Source of the DNA: DAOUJI01 sp965237875
GTDB taxonomy: Bacteria > Chloroflexota > Dehalococcoidia > Lucifugimonadales > JAGWBF01
Direction of reading: 5' to 3'
Assembly: GCA_965237875.1 (NCBI GenBank)
Contig: CBDEGP010000002.1
Coordinates: 1,612,001 to 1,676,000, forward strand
Length of the DNA: 64,000 nucleotides
Shown here: one piece after another, positions 41,062 to 50,372 of the stretch
How positions within the stretch are numbered: position 1 is the first letter of the stretch
Layout of the letters: every line of letters begins with the position of its first letter
The notes under the pieces: model-generated
Told to the model about the DNA's origin: nothing
Databases searched by the model: none
What the model saw: the letters and a program-made list of their open reading frames with translations, nothing else
Program-made: the position numbers and the translations under genes

Positions 41062-41649
41062 GTGCTGCTGAGTGACCGGAGCATTCGAGAAGCAATCGAG
41101 GCAGGGAGGATCATCATAGACCCCTGGGATGAACACCTGCTTCAACCCGCCAGCGTCGATCTCCGGCTTGGCTCCAAGATGCGGGTCTTCCGCAACTCCA
41201 GAGTCCCCTACATAGACGTCAAGCGGGAGCTGCCGGAGCTGACCGAGGAGGTGGAGATTCACGAGGACACCCCCTTCTACCTCCATCCCCATGAGTTCGC
41301 CCTGGGCGTAATCGCAGAGCGCATCTGCCTCCCCGACGACATAGCCGCAAGACTGGACGGCAAGAGTTCCCTGGGCAGGTTGGGGCTCCTCGTCCACTCC
41401 ACCGCGGGTTGGGTGGACCCGGGGTGGAGAGGAAACCTGACCCTGGAGCTTAGCAACGTCTCAGGCTCGCCCATAACCCTGTACGCAGGCATGAGGGTCT
41501 CCCAAATCTCCTTTATGGAGCTGTCCACTCCCGCCGAGAAACCCTACGGGAGCAGGGATCTGGACAGCAAGTACCAGGACCAGGGCGAACCCGTGCCCAG
41601 CCAATATTTCCGCAACTATGATGCCGGGCGGAACGTTCGGAGCGGATAA
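41062..41649 (+). CDS. dcd: dCTP deaminase
   Basis: Makes dUTP from dCTP for thymidylate synthesis (or dUMP directly in the bifunctional form). 195 residues, normal. Seen: LLSDRSIREAIEAGRIIIDPWDE at the start, QPASVDLRLG, and GKSSLGRLGLLVHSTAGWVDPGWRGNLTLEL (about 100-130) with the catalytic Glu in LEL. GTG start. Bifunctional or not cannot be told by eye. Confidence 0.93.
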   Translation: MLLSDRSIREAIEAGRIIIDPWDEHLLQPASVDLRLGSKMRVFRNSRVPYIDVKRELPELTEEVEIHEDTPFYLHPHEFALGVIAERICLPDDIAARLDGKSSLGRLGLLVHSTAGWVDPGWRGNLTLELSNVSGSPITLYAGMRVSQISFMELSTPAEKPYGSRDLDSKYQDQGEPVPSQYFRNYDAGRNVRSG

Positions 41650-41701
41650 TTATCGCCTATCGGATAATGTCTTCCCAGGTCTATCTCTTGACACTGGATA
41701 A

Positions 41702-41770
41702 GGCAAGGGGAGAGAATTGAAGTAAGCCCCAACGAGCGGGGCGGCTGCCCAGACGGAGCTAACCCTTGCC
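41702..41770 (+). ncRNA. Possible structured RNA in the ribD leader
   Basis: GGCAAGGG (41702-41709) pairs with CCCTTGCC (41763-41770), enclosing a hairpin GCCCC/GGGGC (41726-41742). This closed shape looks like a folded leader 130 bases before ribD. It does not match the FMN riboswitch. A TTGACA at 41688-41693 just upstream, if used as a -35, would start the transcript inside the fold, so it may be DNA-level chance pairing. Confidence 0.25.
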
Positions 41771-41902
41771 CTTATATGAACGGGATCAAGCAAGAACCGT
41801 CAAACCTCATGAACGTCCCCTTTCCACGCCCGAATACGACCGTCGCCTAGCCGACGGTCCAACTTCCGACGATTCACATCGGTTTGAGTCTCTTTCTTTG
41901 AC

Positions 41903-43027
41903 ATGACTGCCTCCAACCATTACATGAAGCGTGCATTAGAGTTGGCGCGGGAGGCCCTTGGCAAGACCAGCCCCAATCCCGCCGTAGGTGCAGTAGTGGT
42001 CAAGAACGGCCATATCATCGGAGAGGGTCACACGCAGCCCCCGGGCCAAGCTCACGCCGAAGTGGTCGCATTGCGGCAGGCGGGACCCGACGCCGCCGGG
42101 GCCGCCCTGTACGTAACAATGGAGCCCTGCTCAATTCACGGAAGGACTCCGCCCTGCACCGATGCAGTGATCAACGCGGGAATATCCAAGGTCCACGTCG
42201 CTTCCAAGGACCCCAACCCCAGGGTAAACGGGCGGGGAATCTCGCTCCTCGAATCGGCGGGCGTCAAGGTCGAGACCGGCGAGGAAGCTAAAACGGCGGA
42301 GCGCTTATACGAGGCCTTCGAGAAGCACATCAACACCGGGCTTCCCTACGTCACCGCCAAGTTCGCCATGAGCCTCGACGGCAAGATTGCCAGCCGCACC
42401 GGCCATTCGAAATGGGTCACCGGACCCAAGTCCCGGGAGCGGGTGCAAGAGATTCGGCGCATCTCCGACGCGGTGATGGTGGGAGTGAACACAGTCGTCA
42501 AAGACGACCCCAAACTGACTGCCAGAGACGGCATGGGACATCCCCTGGAACGGCAGCCCCTCAGAGTGGTGGTGGACAGCTCAGGCCGCACGCCTCTTGG
42601 CTCGGTCCTCCTGAGAGAACCCGGCAGGACCTTGATTGCCGCCTCCAAGCTGGACTCCGAAACGGCTCGTTCCCTGGAGTCCGCCGGAGCCGAGACTGTG
42701 TGTTTCCCCAACGACGAAACGCGAAGGGTGGACCTCCGGTCCCTCATAGCCCATCTGGGTTCGATGGGGGTGGTCAGCCTCATGGTGGAGGGAGGCGGGA
42801 CCCTCATGGGCTCCCTGCTGGACGAGGGCCTGCTTGACAAGGTGTACGCCTTCATAGCCCCGGTCATCGTGGGAGGAGAAGGCGCCCAGACTCCGGTGGG
42901 AGGCCGGGGGGCGGAAACCATGTACGAGGCCCTGAGGCTCCGGGACGTCACGGTGGAGACTATCGACGACGACGTTCTGGTAGTAGGATATCCCGACAGG
43001 CCCGACGGGCCCGATGAGGAAGACTAG
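41903..43027 (+). CDS. ribD: Riboflavin biosynthesis deaminase/reductase RibD
   Basis: Bifunctional enzyme: deaminates the GTP cyclohydrolase II product, then reduces the ribose side chain. 374 residues. The deaminase domain has the zinc site HAEVVAL and PCSIHGRTPPC (about 50-85). The reductase domain (about 145-365) shows VTAKFAMSLDGKIASRTGHSKWVTG and VEGGGTLMGSLLDEGLLDK. The ATG is at 41903. First gene of ribD-ribE-ribBA, the classical order; ribH is not in the window. Confidence 0.96.
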   Translation: MTASNHYMKRALELAREALGKTSPNPAVGAVVVKNGHIIGEGHTQPPGQAHAEVVALRQAGPDAAGAALYVTMEPCSIHGRTPPCTDAVINAGISKVHVASKDPNPRVNGRGISLLESAGVKVETGEEAKTAERLYEAFEKHINTGLPYVTAKFAMSLDGKIASRTGHSKWVTGPKSRERVQEIRRISDAVMVGVNTVVKDDPKLTARDGMGHPLERQPLRVVVDSSGRTPLGSVLLREPGRTLIAASKLDSETARSLESAGAETVCFPNDETRRVDLRSLIAHLGSMGVVSLMVEGGGTLMGSLLDEGLLDKVYAFIAPVIVGGEGAQTPVGGRGAETMYEALRLRDVTVETIDDDVLVVGYPDRPDGPDEED

Positions 43028-43037
43028 AGGACGGCAA

Positions 43038-43637
43038 GTGTTTACCGGCATAGTGGAAGAAGTGGGCAAGGTCATCTCTCTGACCGACGCTCAAGAGGGA
43101 AGCATACGCCTGACGGTCGGCGCCGCCAAGGTCTTGGACGGACTCCGTCTGGGGGACAGCGTATCCGTCAACGGGGCCTGTCTGACAGCGGTGAACACCA
43201 CACCCGACGGCTTCAGCGTGGACCTGGCTCCCGAAACTCTACGGCGCACCAACCTGGGTTCCCTGGACGAGGGGATGGCCCTCAACCTGGAGCGGGCTCT
43301 GTCCTTCTCAGACAGGCTGGGAGGCCACGTGGTCCAGGGTCACGTGGACGACCGGGGGCGGATAAGCGCCATAAAACCTGAAGGCGATTGCATCCTCATG
43401 CGGTTCCGAGTCCCCAAGCGCCTCAGCCCCTACCTGGTTGAGAAGGGATTCATTGCGGTTGACGGTATAAGTCTAACCGTGGTAAAAAGGGGGGCCACTT
43501 ACTTCAGTGTATCTCTTATCCCTTTCACCTTGGACAATACGGCATTGAGGGAGAAGCGAGTAGGCGATCCGGTCAACCTAGAGGTAGACATACTGGCAAA
43601 GTACGTCGAAAGCCTGCTCAAGAACGGAGACCGTTGA
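43038..43637 (+). CDS. ribE: Riboflavin synthase, alpha chain
   Basis: Dismutates two 6,7-dimethyl-8-ribityllumazine molecules to riboflavin. 199 residues, two similar lumazine-binding halves: FTGIVEEVGKV and SVNGACLTAV in the first, HVVQGHVDDRGRI and AVDGISLTVV in the second. GTG 43038 is set by AGAGGA at 43026 and by the family N-terminus; an ATG inside ribD would add residues. It starts 10 bases after ribD. Confidence 0.96.
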   Translation: MFTGIVEEVGKVISLTDAQEGSIRLTVGAAKVLDGLRLGDSVSVNGACLTAVNTTPDGFSVDLAPETLRRTNLGSLDEGMALNLERALSFSDRLGGHVVQGHVDDRGRISAIKPEGDCILMRFRVPKRLSPYLVEKGFIAVDGISLTVVKRGATYFSVSLIPFTLDNTALREKRVGDPVNLEVDILAKYVESLLKNGDR

Positions 43638-43668
43638 CCCACCCCAAATCTCCGGGAGATAACGTGTA

Positions 43669-44874
43669 ATGGCATTGTCCAGCATTGAAGAGGCCCTGGA
43701 GGATATACGTCAGGGCAAATTCCTCATAGTCGTCGACGACGAGAAGCGGGAGAACGAGGGCGACTTGGTCATGGCCGCCGAGACCGTCACTCCCGACGCC
43801 GTCAACTTCATGGTCACCGAAGCCCGCGGCCTTCTGTGCATGCCCGTCCTGGGCGAGAGGCTGGACCAGCTCAATATGCCGCTGATGGTTGACGGCTCCA
43901 ACAGCGCCAGGCATGGAACGGCCTTTACCGTGTCCGTGGACTACAACGTAGGCACCACCACCGGCATTTCAGCAGCCGACCGCGCCGCGACCATCCTGGC
44001 CATGATAGACCCGGACGCCAAGCCCGACGACTTTGCCCGTCCGGGCCACATCTTTCCCCTTCGCTACCATAGCGGCGGCGTGCTGGTGCGCCCCGGCCAC
44101 ACCGAGTCCATCGTTGACCTGGCCCGCATCGCCGGCATGTATCCCTCGGGCGTGGTGTGCGAGATCATGAACCCCGACGGCACCATGTCACGCATGTCCG
44201 AACTGGAAAAGTTTTCCGCCCTTCACGGCATAAAGATCATCACCATCGCACAGATCATCGCCTACCGGCGCAGGCACGAGAGACTCATCGACAAGATAGC
44301 CGAGGCCCGCCTCCCCACCGGCTACGGCGAGTTCGAGGTCCAGTCTTACACAAGCCGCATTGACAACGGAGAGCACGTGGCCCTGGTATTGGGTGAATGG
44401 GGAACCGACGAACCCATTTCAGTGCGCATCCACAGCGAATGCCTCACGGGAGACGTCTTCGGCAGCATACGCTGCGACTGCGGAGACCAGAGGAAGCTGG
44501 CCCTGGAGATAATAGGCCAGGAGGGCAAGGGCGTCTTCCTGTACATGCGTCAAGAGGGGCGGGGAATCGGCCTCCACAACAAAATCAAGGCCTATTCCCT
44601 ACAGGACAACGGCATGGACACGGTGGAAGCCAACGAGATGCTCGGCTTCGAGTCCGACCACCGCCACTATGGCATTGCCGCCCAGATCCTATCCGATCTC
44701 GGCGTAAAGAAAATCCGCTTGCTTACCAACAATCCCCGTAAGATCGTCGGGCTGCTGGGCTACGACTTCGACATCGTCGAACAGCGGGCCATCGAGACCG
44801 AGGTAAACGAGGAAAACCGCCACTACAAGCAGACGAAGCGGGACAAGCTGGGCCACACCCTCTGGCACTGCTGA
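43669..44874 (+). CDS. ribBA: Bifunctional DHBP synthase / GTP cyclohydrolase II RibBA
   Basis: Supplies both precursors of riboflavin. 401 residues. DHBP synthase half: VVDDEKRENEGDLVMAAE (acidic metal loop, about 22-40) and RPGHTESIVDLARIAG. GTP cyclohydrolase II half: RIHSECLTGDVFGSIRCDCGDQ (zinc Cys, about 250-272) and MRQEGRGIGLHNKIKAYSLQDNGMDTVEAN. Both active sites look complete. It ends 29 bases from convergent prfB. Confidence 0.97.
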   Translation: MALSSIEEALEDIRQGKFLIVVDDEKRENEGDLVMAAETVTPDAVNFMVTEARGLLCMPVLGERLDQLNMPLMVDGSNSARHGTAFTVSVDYNVGTTTGISAADRAATILAMIDPDAKPDDFARPGHIFPLRYHSGGVLVRPGHTESIVDLARIAGMYPSGVVCEIMNPDGTMSRMSELEKFSALHGIKIITIAQIIAYRRRHERLIDKIAEARLPTGYGEFEVQSYTSRIDNGEHVALVLGEWGTDEPISVRIHSECLTGDVFGSIRCDCGDQRKLALEIIGQEGKGVFLYMRQEGRGIGLHNKIKAYSLQDNGMDTVEANEMLGFESDHRHYGIAAQILSDLGVKKIRLLTNNPRKIVGLLGYDFDIVEQRAIETEVNEENRHYKQTKRDKLGHTLWHC

Positions 44875-44903
44875 GAAGGCCGCCGCAGGCCAAACCGGCG
44901 CCC

Positions 44904-46017
44904 CTACTCTGCGTCGTCGTCCTTGCCCATCGTCGAGAGCAGGTACGCCTGGATGAAGCCGTCCAGACCTCCGTCCAACACCGCATCCACGTTGGGAGTC
45001 TGATGGTCCGTCCGGTGGTCTTTGACCATCTTGTAGGGATGAAGCACGTAGCTCCGTATCTGGCTTCCCCATTCAGTGGACACACGCTCGCCCCTTAGCA
45101 GGGCCAGTTCCTTCGCCCGCTCTTCCATCCTCTTCTCAAGAAGCCGGGCCATCAGGATTCTCATGGCAAACTCCCGGTTCTGGTGCTGGGAGCGCTCGTT
45201 CTGGCACGCCGCCACTATTCCCGATGGAATATGGGTCAGGCGAACGGCTGAGGCAACCTTCTGGACATTCTGGCCCCCCGGCCCGCTGGACCTGAAGAAG
45301 TCCATCTTCAGGTCATCCGGTTTTATCTCTACTTCGGGGTCGTCGTCGGCAACCGGCATCGTTTCCACCTGGGCAAAAGAAGTATGCCTCAGGTGGTTGG
45401 CGTCAAAGGGAGACAGACGCACCAGCCTGTGTACGCCCTTCTCCGCCTTGAGGTAGCCATAGGCGTACTTGCCTCCCACCTCAAGGGTGGCGCTCTTTAT
45501 GCCGGCTTCCTCGCCGTAGGACGTGTCCAGGACTTGAGCTGCCCGCCCCTGGTTTTCCGCCCACCGGAGATACATGCGCAGCAGCATCTCAGCCCAGTCC
45601 TGGGACTCGGTGCCGCCCGCCCCTGAATGGACCGTGACGATGGCCGGGCGGTCATCATAGGGGCCGGACAGGGTGAGCAGGAACTCCTGCCGCTCCAACT
45701 CCGCCGAAAGATCCCGGCATTCGCTGCGCAGCTGCTCTTCGAGGGTGTCGTCGGCCTCTTCGATGGCCAACTCCACGAGTTCCAACAGCGAACCGGCGGT
45801 CTTCTCCAGCCCCCGCCAGACGTGGACGGTGTCTTTCAACCTGGCCAGACGCTGCATCACCCTTTGGGCCTCTTGATGGGCGTCCCAGAACGAGGCGGCT
45901 CCGGCTTCCTTCTCAAGCCGGTCTATCTCTATCTCTTTACCTGGGACGTCAAAGACGGTCCAGGGCTCCCGCTATTCGCTGGGTCATCTCGATGAGCTCC
46001 GACCTTAGGTCCTGCAT
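44904..46017 (-). CDS. prfB: Peptide chain release factor 2 with programmed +1 frameshift
   Basis: Reads UGA and UAA stops. ATG 46017, with AAGGAGCG upstream, opens MQDLRSELIEMTQRIAGALDRL, then TGA at 45951-45949 in the context CTTTGAC (CTT 45954-45952). A +1 slip gives the continuation DVPGKEIEIDRLEKEAGAASFWD and the rest of RF2 to 44904. The GGQ loop is SSGPGGQNVQKVASAVRLTH, and the HTSFAQVE block is present. The UGA-specificity SPF-type tripeptide lies in RLVRLSPFD. RF2 thus controls its own synthesis: low RF2 favours the slip. The SD-like sequence usually found just before the slip site is weak here (GGAGCCCTGGA). Confidence 0.97.
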
Positions 46018-46027
46018 CCGTCGCTCC

Positions 46028-46720
46028 TTATGTCCGCGCGGCCAGTTTAGGCGTCCTGCCCGCTGCGGCGTTATGTGCGTTTCTGGTTGTTTCAGGCAGC
46101 CGGACGCCTTTGCAGACAGACAGCGTCCAGTCAACGGCGGAGTCCAGCCCTATCATGTGTCCCACCGACACAAACACCGGGCTCACTCCCTTCCTGGTCC
46201 TCAAAGCCATCCCTATAACCTCTCCCTTGTGCAACAACGGCGTCCGAGAACCCCGCTCCTGACCCAACTCGCCATACTTGCCGACCAGTATAGACTTGGC
46301 GCAGCCAATGGTGGGCGTCTGGGCTGCCAGACCGACGTGGCAGGCAATGCCGAATCGCCGAGGGTGAGCCATCCCGTGGCCGTCAACGATGATCAGGTCC
46401 GGTTGCACGTCCAGCTTCTCCAAAGCCATTGCCAGCGCCGGCGTTTCCCTGAAGGAGAGGAGCCCGGGTGTGTACGGCATGGCCGGGACCGTCCTCGCCA
46501 CCGATACGCCCACCGGGACCAGGTCAGGGAAGGTCAGCGCCACAGCGGCCCCGGTGACAACCCCCTCCGGGTCGGGAGCGGACATATCCAAACCCGCCAC
46601 ATAGCGCACATTGCTGGGGAGGATATGGCCCGACGCGGAAACCTGCGGGGCCAGCCGGTTTTGAATCTCCCGCGCCTCTGGGGCGGTCACATCCCATGAA
46701 TGGAGGGTCCGAAGTTTCAT
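46028..46720 (-). CDS. nfi: Endonuclease V
   Basis: Cuts DNA (or RNA) next to deoxyinosine, repairing deaminated adenine. 230 residues. Family blocks: VRYVAGLDMSAPD (first catalytic Asp, about 45), PGLLSFRETPALAMALEKL, LIIVDGHGMAHPRRFGIACHVGL (second acidic site and wedge region, about 110-132) and IGCAKSILVG. It ends 10 bases before prfB on the same strand. Confidence 0.94.
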   Translation of the reverse strand: MKLRTLHSWDVTAPEAREIQNRLAPQVSASGHILPSNVRYVAGLDMSAPDPEGVVTGAAVALTFPDLVPVGVSVARTVPAMPYTPGLLSFRETPALAMALEKLDVQPDLIIVDGHGMAHPRRFGIACHVGLAAQTPTIGCAKSILVGKYGELGQERGSRTPLLHKGEVIGMALRTRKGVSPVFVSVGHMIGLDSAVDWTLSVCKGVRLPETTRNAHNAAAGRTPKLAART

Positions 46721-46775
46721 GCAGCAATTATAGCGCCCGCTTGTATGCCGGTGCGTCAGGGCAGGCGTCCCCGCC

Positions 46776-47378
46776 TTACAGGTCCATCCTCAGGTCTACG
46801 ACTCTGGATAGAGCGGCGACGACCAGTGCGCTCCTTATCTCTCCCTCCAGCGCCGCCTGCTTGAGGCGGGCCAGGGGGATGGTCTCGACTCGGATGTCCT
46901 CGCCCAGGCTAGGACTGGGGTCATGGGTCTGCGTGCATCCTCGCGCGAGCCAATGGTGGACGAGGTTGTTGTGCACGGCCGGGTTGGGCTCGTGGGCGCC
47001 CAGGTACACCCAGTTGGGCGACGTGTACCCGGTCTCCTCCAGAAGCTCTCTTTGGGCCGCTTGATCGTGGTCTTCGCCTTCCATCACCGACCCTCCGGGT
47101 ATCTCCAACGTCACGGCGCCCGTCCCAAACCTGTATTGGCGCACCAGGACCAGCATATCGTCGGAGGTCAGGGCCACCACGCTGCACCAGTCGGGGCTCT
47201 CAAGCACGACGGCGCGGCGTCTCACCGAGTTGCGCGGGTTGACAACTTGGTCAAAGCGGACTTGAAACAGAGGCATTTCGGGGCCGGGCTCGCTGCTCAG
47301 AACGCGCCAGGGAACAGGACCGGGCCGGCGGCTGTCGGGATCGCGGTTGGACTGGCTTTCACGACTCACGCGGGTCAT
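46776..47378 (-). CDS. Nudix hydrolase, ADP-ribose pyrophosphatase-like
   Basis: 200 residues. The Nudix box is complete: GGSVMEGEDHDQAAQRELLEETGY (G-x5-E-x7-R-E-x2-E-E-x-G). The surrounding VVALTSDDMLVLVRQYRFGTGAVTLEIPGG resembles ADP-sugar pyrophosphatases. A basic N-terminal stretch of about 30 residues is not part of the fold. Start ATG 47378 overlaps the recJ stop (ATGA), so it is made by coupled re-initiation after recJ. Confidence 0.92.
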   Translation of the reverse strand: MTRVSRESQSNRDPDSRRPGPVPWRVLSSEPGPEMPLFQVRFDQVVNPRNSVRRRAVVLESPDWCSVVALTSDDMLVLVRQYRFGTGAVTLEIPGGSVMEGEDHDQAAQRELLEETGYTSPNWVYLGAHEPNPAVHNNLVHHWLARGCTQTHDPSPSLGEDIRVETIPLARLKQAALEGEIRSALVVAALSRVVDLRMDL

Positions 47379-49066
47379 TCCGAAGAGGGCCGGAAGTCCA
47401 CCACCATTAGCTCCATGATGGGAGTGTTCCCGACCCGGCCCGCGCCGACGGTATAGACCACGTCCACCCTGGATGTTTCAGGCTCCCACTTATCGGCTTG
47501 GCGGAAGGCCAGGGCGTCCCAAACAACCCGGCCCTCCTTCAGCCTGAGCTTCATGTGCTGGCCCTGCCTGCCCATAGTGCGGACGTGGGCCGCCGCCAGG
47601 TTGCGGGTCAGGAACTTAGGCGCCGGGTTTTCCACCCCGAAGGGCCCCAGGTCCTGGACCCATTGGAAAGCGGCGCCGGGAATGCTGGAAACCGGCGCCT
47701 CAGCGTCGATGTCCAGGGGCGCCGGACCGTCAATCCGCCCCGAAGCTTCATCAGCGACCAGGCCCAGCTTGAACTCCAGTTGGTCCAAGTTGAAGGACGG
47801 CATTACGAACCCGGCGGCCTGCCCGTGGCCTCCGTACCGGGTGAAAAGGTCCGAGCAGGGCTTCAGCGCCTCATCGAGAATATTGTATCCCGGGACGCTT
47901 CTGGCGCTGGCCCGTACCACGTCCCCCATCCGAGAAACGACTATGGCGGGACGGGCAAACTCATCCACAAGCCTGCTTGCCACCAACCCGGCTATCCCTG
48001 GGGCAACCCAGTCCCCGCCGGCCAGTATCACCGGCGGCAGGTCCCGCCTGCTCAACGTTTGCTCTTTTGCCCTGGCAAAGGAGTCCAGCGTCATCTGCTG
48101 GCGGTCCCTGTTCAGCTTCTCCAGGTGTGAAGCGAGGCTGGCGGCTTCATCCTTGGAACCGGTCGTGAGGAGCTTGTAGGCCAGGGAGGCATGGTCCAGC
48201 CGCCCGGCCGCGTTAAGTCGTGGCGCAATCATGAACGCTATGGTCTCGGCGTCCATACCATTGGTCTTGATTCCGGCCTGCTTGTAAAGCGCCTGGAGGC
48301 CGGGCCTCTGGGTTGTCTGAAGCCGTTTCAGGCCCTCTTTCACGAAACGCCTATTCTCACCCACCAGGGGCACCAGGTCCGCAACCGTGCTCAAAGCCAC
48401 CAGTTCCAGGAGGTCTCGGTTCCAGTCGCGCCCCATGTCGTTGTACAGAGCTTCCACAAGCTTGAAGGCCAAGCCCGCCCCGGAAAGCTCCGTGAATGGA
48501 TACTCGGAGTCCTCCAGCTTGGGGTCGATGACGGCTACGGCCGGCGGAATCCTGTCAGGAGGCAGGTGATGGTCCGTGACAATCACGTCCATTCCAAGCT
48601 CACCGGCCAGGACTATCTCATCCAGGGAAGTGACGCCGCAGTCAACCGTGACGATAAGAGACACGCCCGCCTGTTTCAAGGCCATGACGGCTTCCGAATT
48701 GAGCCCGTGCCCTTCGTCCTCCCGGTGGGGGATGTACGGCGCCACGGTCGCCCCCAACTCTTCCAAGCCCTGGGCTGCTACGGCGGTCCCGGTGACCCCG
48801 TCCACGTCGAAGTCGCCGAAAATGCCGATGGCCTCGCCTGATGTCAGGGCTTTACGGAGTCTGGCGACGGCGGATCCCATGCCGGGCAGAAGGGCCGGGT
48901 CATGGAACGACGGGTTCATGTAGTACCCCAAGGACTGCTCGGAGTGGATGCCCCGGTTGGCGAGGAGCTGCACTACAAGAGGGGGCAGATGGGACAGGCT
49001 CTTGGGCGCCCCGGATACGGGAGGCCGCACACTCCACACCCTGCGTCCTCCCCCGTTGGCGTTCAT
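47375..49066 (-). CDS. recJ: Single-stranded-DNA exonuclease RecJ
   Basis: 5'-3' ssDNA exonuclease for recombination and mismatch repair. 563 residues, usual size. DHH motifs: IFGDFDVDGVTGTA (about 80), VTVDCGVTSLDEI (about 140), VIVTDHHLPPD (about 160), and the DHHA1 part RYGGHGQAAGFVM (about 420). The C-terminal OB fold is present. It opens a run with the Nudix gene; fabF lies 15 bases upstream on the same strand. Confidence 0.96.
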   Translation of the reverse strand: MNANGGGRRVWSVRPPVSGAPKSLSHLPPLVVQLLANRGIHSEQSLGYYMNPSFHDPALLPGMGSAVARLRKALTSGEAIGIFGDFDVDGVTGTAVAAQGLEELGATVAPYIPHREDEGHGLNSEAVMALKQAGVSLIVTVDCGVTSLDEIVLAGELGMDVIVTDHHLPPDRIPPAVAVIDPKLEDSEYPFTELSGAGLAFKLVEALYNDMGRDWNRDLLELVALSTVADLVPLVGENRRFVKEGLKRLQTTQRPGLQALYKQAGIKTNGMDAETIAFMIAPRLNAAGRLDHASLAYKLLTTGSKDEAASLASHLEKLNRDRQQMTLDSFARAKEQTLSRRDLPPVILAGGDWVAPGIAGLVASRLVDEFARPAIVVSRMGDVVRASARSVPGYNILDEALKPCSDLFTRYGGHGQAAGFVMPSFNLDQLEFKLGLVADEASGRIDGPAPLDIDAEAPVSSIPGAAFQWVQDLGPFGVENPAPKFLTRNLAAAHVRTMGRQGQHMKLRLKEGRVVWDALAFRQADKWEPETSRVDVVYTVGAGRVGNTPIMELMVVDFRPSSE

Positions 49067-49081
49067 ACGGCTAAGGCCGCT

Positions 49082-50326
49082 CTAGCTCCGGTCCACAGCC
49101 CCGAAGATGAGGACCGAATTGTGGCCTCCAAAGCCGAATGAGTTGCTCATCGCGTAACGTATTTGTACGTCACGGGCCTTGTTGGCCGTGTAGTCCAGGT
49201 CGCACTCGGGGTCCTGATCGTCCAGGTTGATGGTGGGGGGTATGACGCCCTTGCGGATGGCCATGATGGAGGCCGCCGCCTCAAGGGCGCCTCCGGCGCC
49301 CAGCAGATGGCCCGTCATGGACTTGGTGGAGCTCACCGGAGTCCGGTGAGCGTCCTCGCCCAGGACCAACTTGATGGCCAGCGTTTCCTGTTTGTCGTTC
49401 AGGGGAGTGGACGTGCCGTGGGCGTTGATGTAGCCTATCTCTTCGGGCGCCACTCCCGCCCTTTCGATGGCCGTCTTCATAGCCCTGGCGGCGCTGACGC
49501 CGCCGGGATGGGGTTCAGTCAGGTGGAAGGCGTCAGAGGTGGCGGCATAGCTGACGACCTCCGCCATCGGCTCCGCCCCCCGCTTTTCCATATTCTCCTC
49601 GCTCTCGAGGACCAGAATGGCGGCTCCCTCCCCCATAACGAAACCGTCCCGGGCCGTGTCAAAGGGGCGGCTGGCCTTTTGCGGGTCCTCGTTGCGCTTC
49701 GACAGGGCATGAAGCGAGTTGAACCCTGCTACGGCGATGGGGCATATTGGAGCTTCGGCGCCTCCGGCAAGGGCTACGTCGGCGTCTCCCCTGCGTATCA
49801 TCTCCCAAGACTGGCCGATGGCGTCGGCGCCGCTGGAGCATGAGGATACGGCGCAGAAGTTGTGGCCCATCGCTCCGGACAGCATAGACACCTGGGCCGA
49901 CCCCATGTCGGCCAGCATCATCGGGACCAGGAAGGGCGACACCCTTCGCGGGCCTTTCTCCTTCAGCGTCTCCACCTGTTGGGAAAGAGTGATGACGCCT
50001 CCGATGCCGCTGCCGACTACGGAAGACAGGCGATAGGGGTCCATCTCATCGGGCTTGAGCCGGGCCTGGGCCATAGCCTGTGCGGAGGCGACTGCGGCGA
50101 ACTGAGCGAAGCGGTCCATCCGGCGGGCCTCTTTCTTCTCCAGGTAGTTCGTGGGCTCGAACCCCTTCACCTCAGCGGCGAAACGGGTATCGAAGCCTTC
50201 TGCGTCGAAGGCCGTGATGAGGTCCACGCCCGACACGCCTCCAACCAGGTTTTCCCAAGCGGTGGAAAGGTCTAGGCCGAGGGGAGAGATGACTCCGATG
50301 CCGGTTACGAATACTCTAGTCTCCAA
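49082..50326 (-). CDS. fabF: 3-oxoacyl-[ACP] synthase II
   Basis: Condensing enzyme of fatty-acid elongation. 414 residues. The catalytic triad Cys-His-His is seen in CAVSSCSSGADAIGQ (second Cys of the block, about 160), INAHGTSTPLND (about 305) and KSMTGHLLGAGGALEA (about 340). VFVTGIGVISPLG marks the N-terminus. I prefer TTG 50326, since GGGAAGG lies 7 bases upstream; GTG 50332 is too close to it. No acpP, fabD or fabG lies nearby, so it may serve a special acyl product, perhaps with the radical SAM gene before it. Confidence 0.94.
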   Translation of the reverse strand: METRVFVTGIGVISPLGLDLSTAWENLVGGVSGVDLITAFDAEGFDTRFAAEVKGFEPTNYLEKKEARRMDRFAQFAAVASAQAMAQARLKPDEMDPYRLSSVVGSGIGGVITLSQQVETLKEKGPRRVSPFLVPMMLADMGSAQVSMLSGAMGHNFCAVSSCSSGADAIGQSWEMIRRGDADVALAGGAEAPICPIAVAGFNSLHALSKRNEDPQKASRPFDTARDGFVMGEGAAILVLESEENMEKRGAEPMAEVVSYAATSDAFHLTEPHPGGVSAARAMKTAIERAGVAPEEIGYINAHGTSTPLNDKQETLAIKLVLGEDAHRTPVSSTKSMTGHLLGAGGALEAAASIMAIRKGVIPPTINLDDQDPECDLDYTANKARDVQIRYAMSNSFGFGGHNSVLIFGAVDRS

Positions 50327-50372
50327 CCACACGCCTTCCCGCAGTCTCCCCTTGTCTCAAAGACATGTCGAG

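Noticed and set aside
41650..41902. FMN riboswitch before ribD
   Set aside because: The conserved blocks of the RFN element (such as GGGGCAGGGTGAAATTCCC-like and ACCGGCGGT) are absent.
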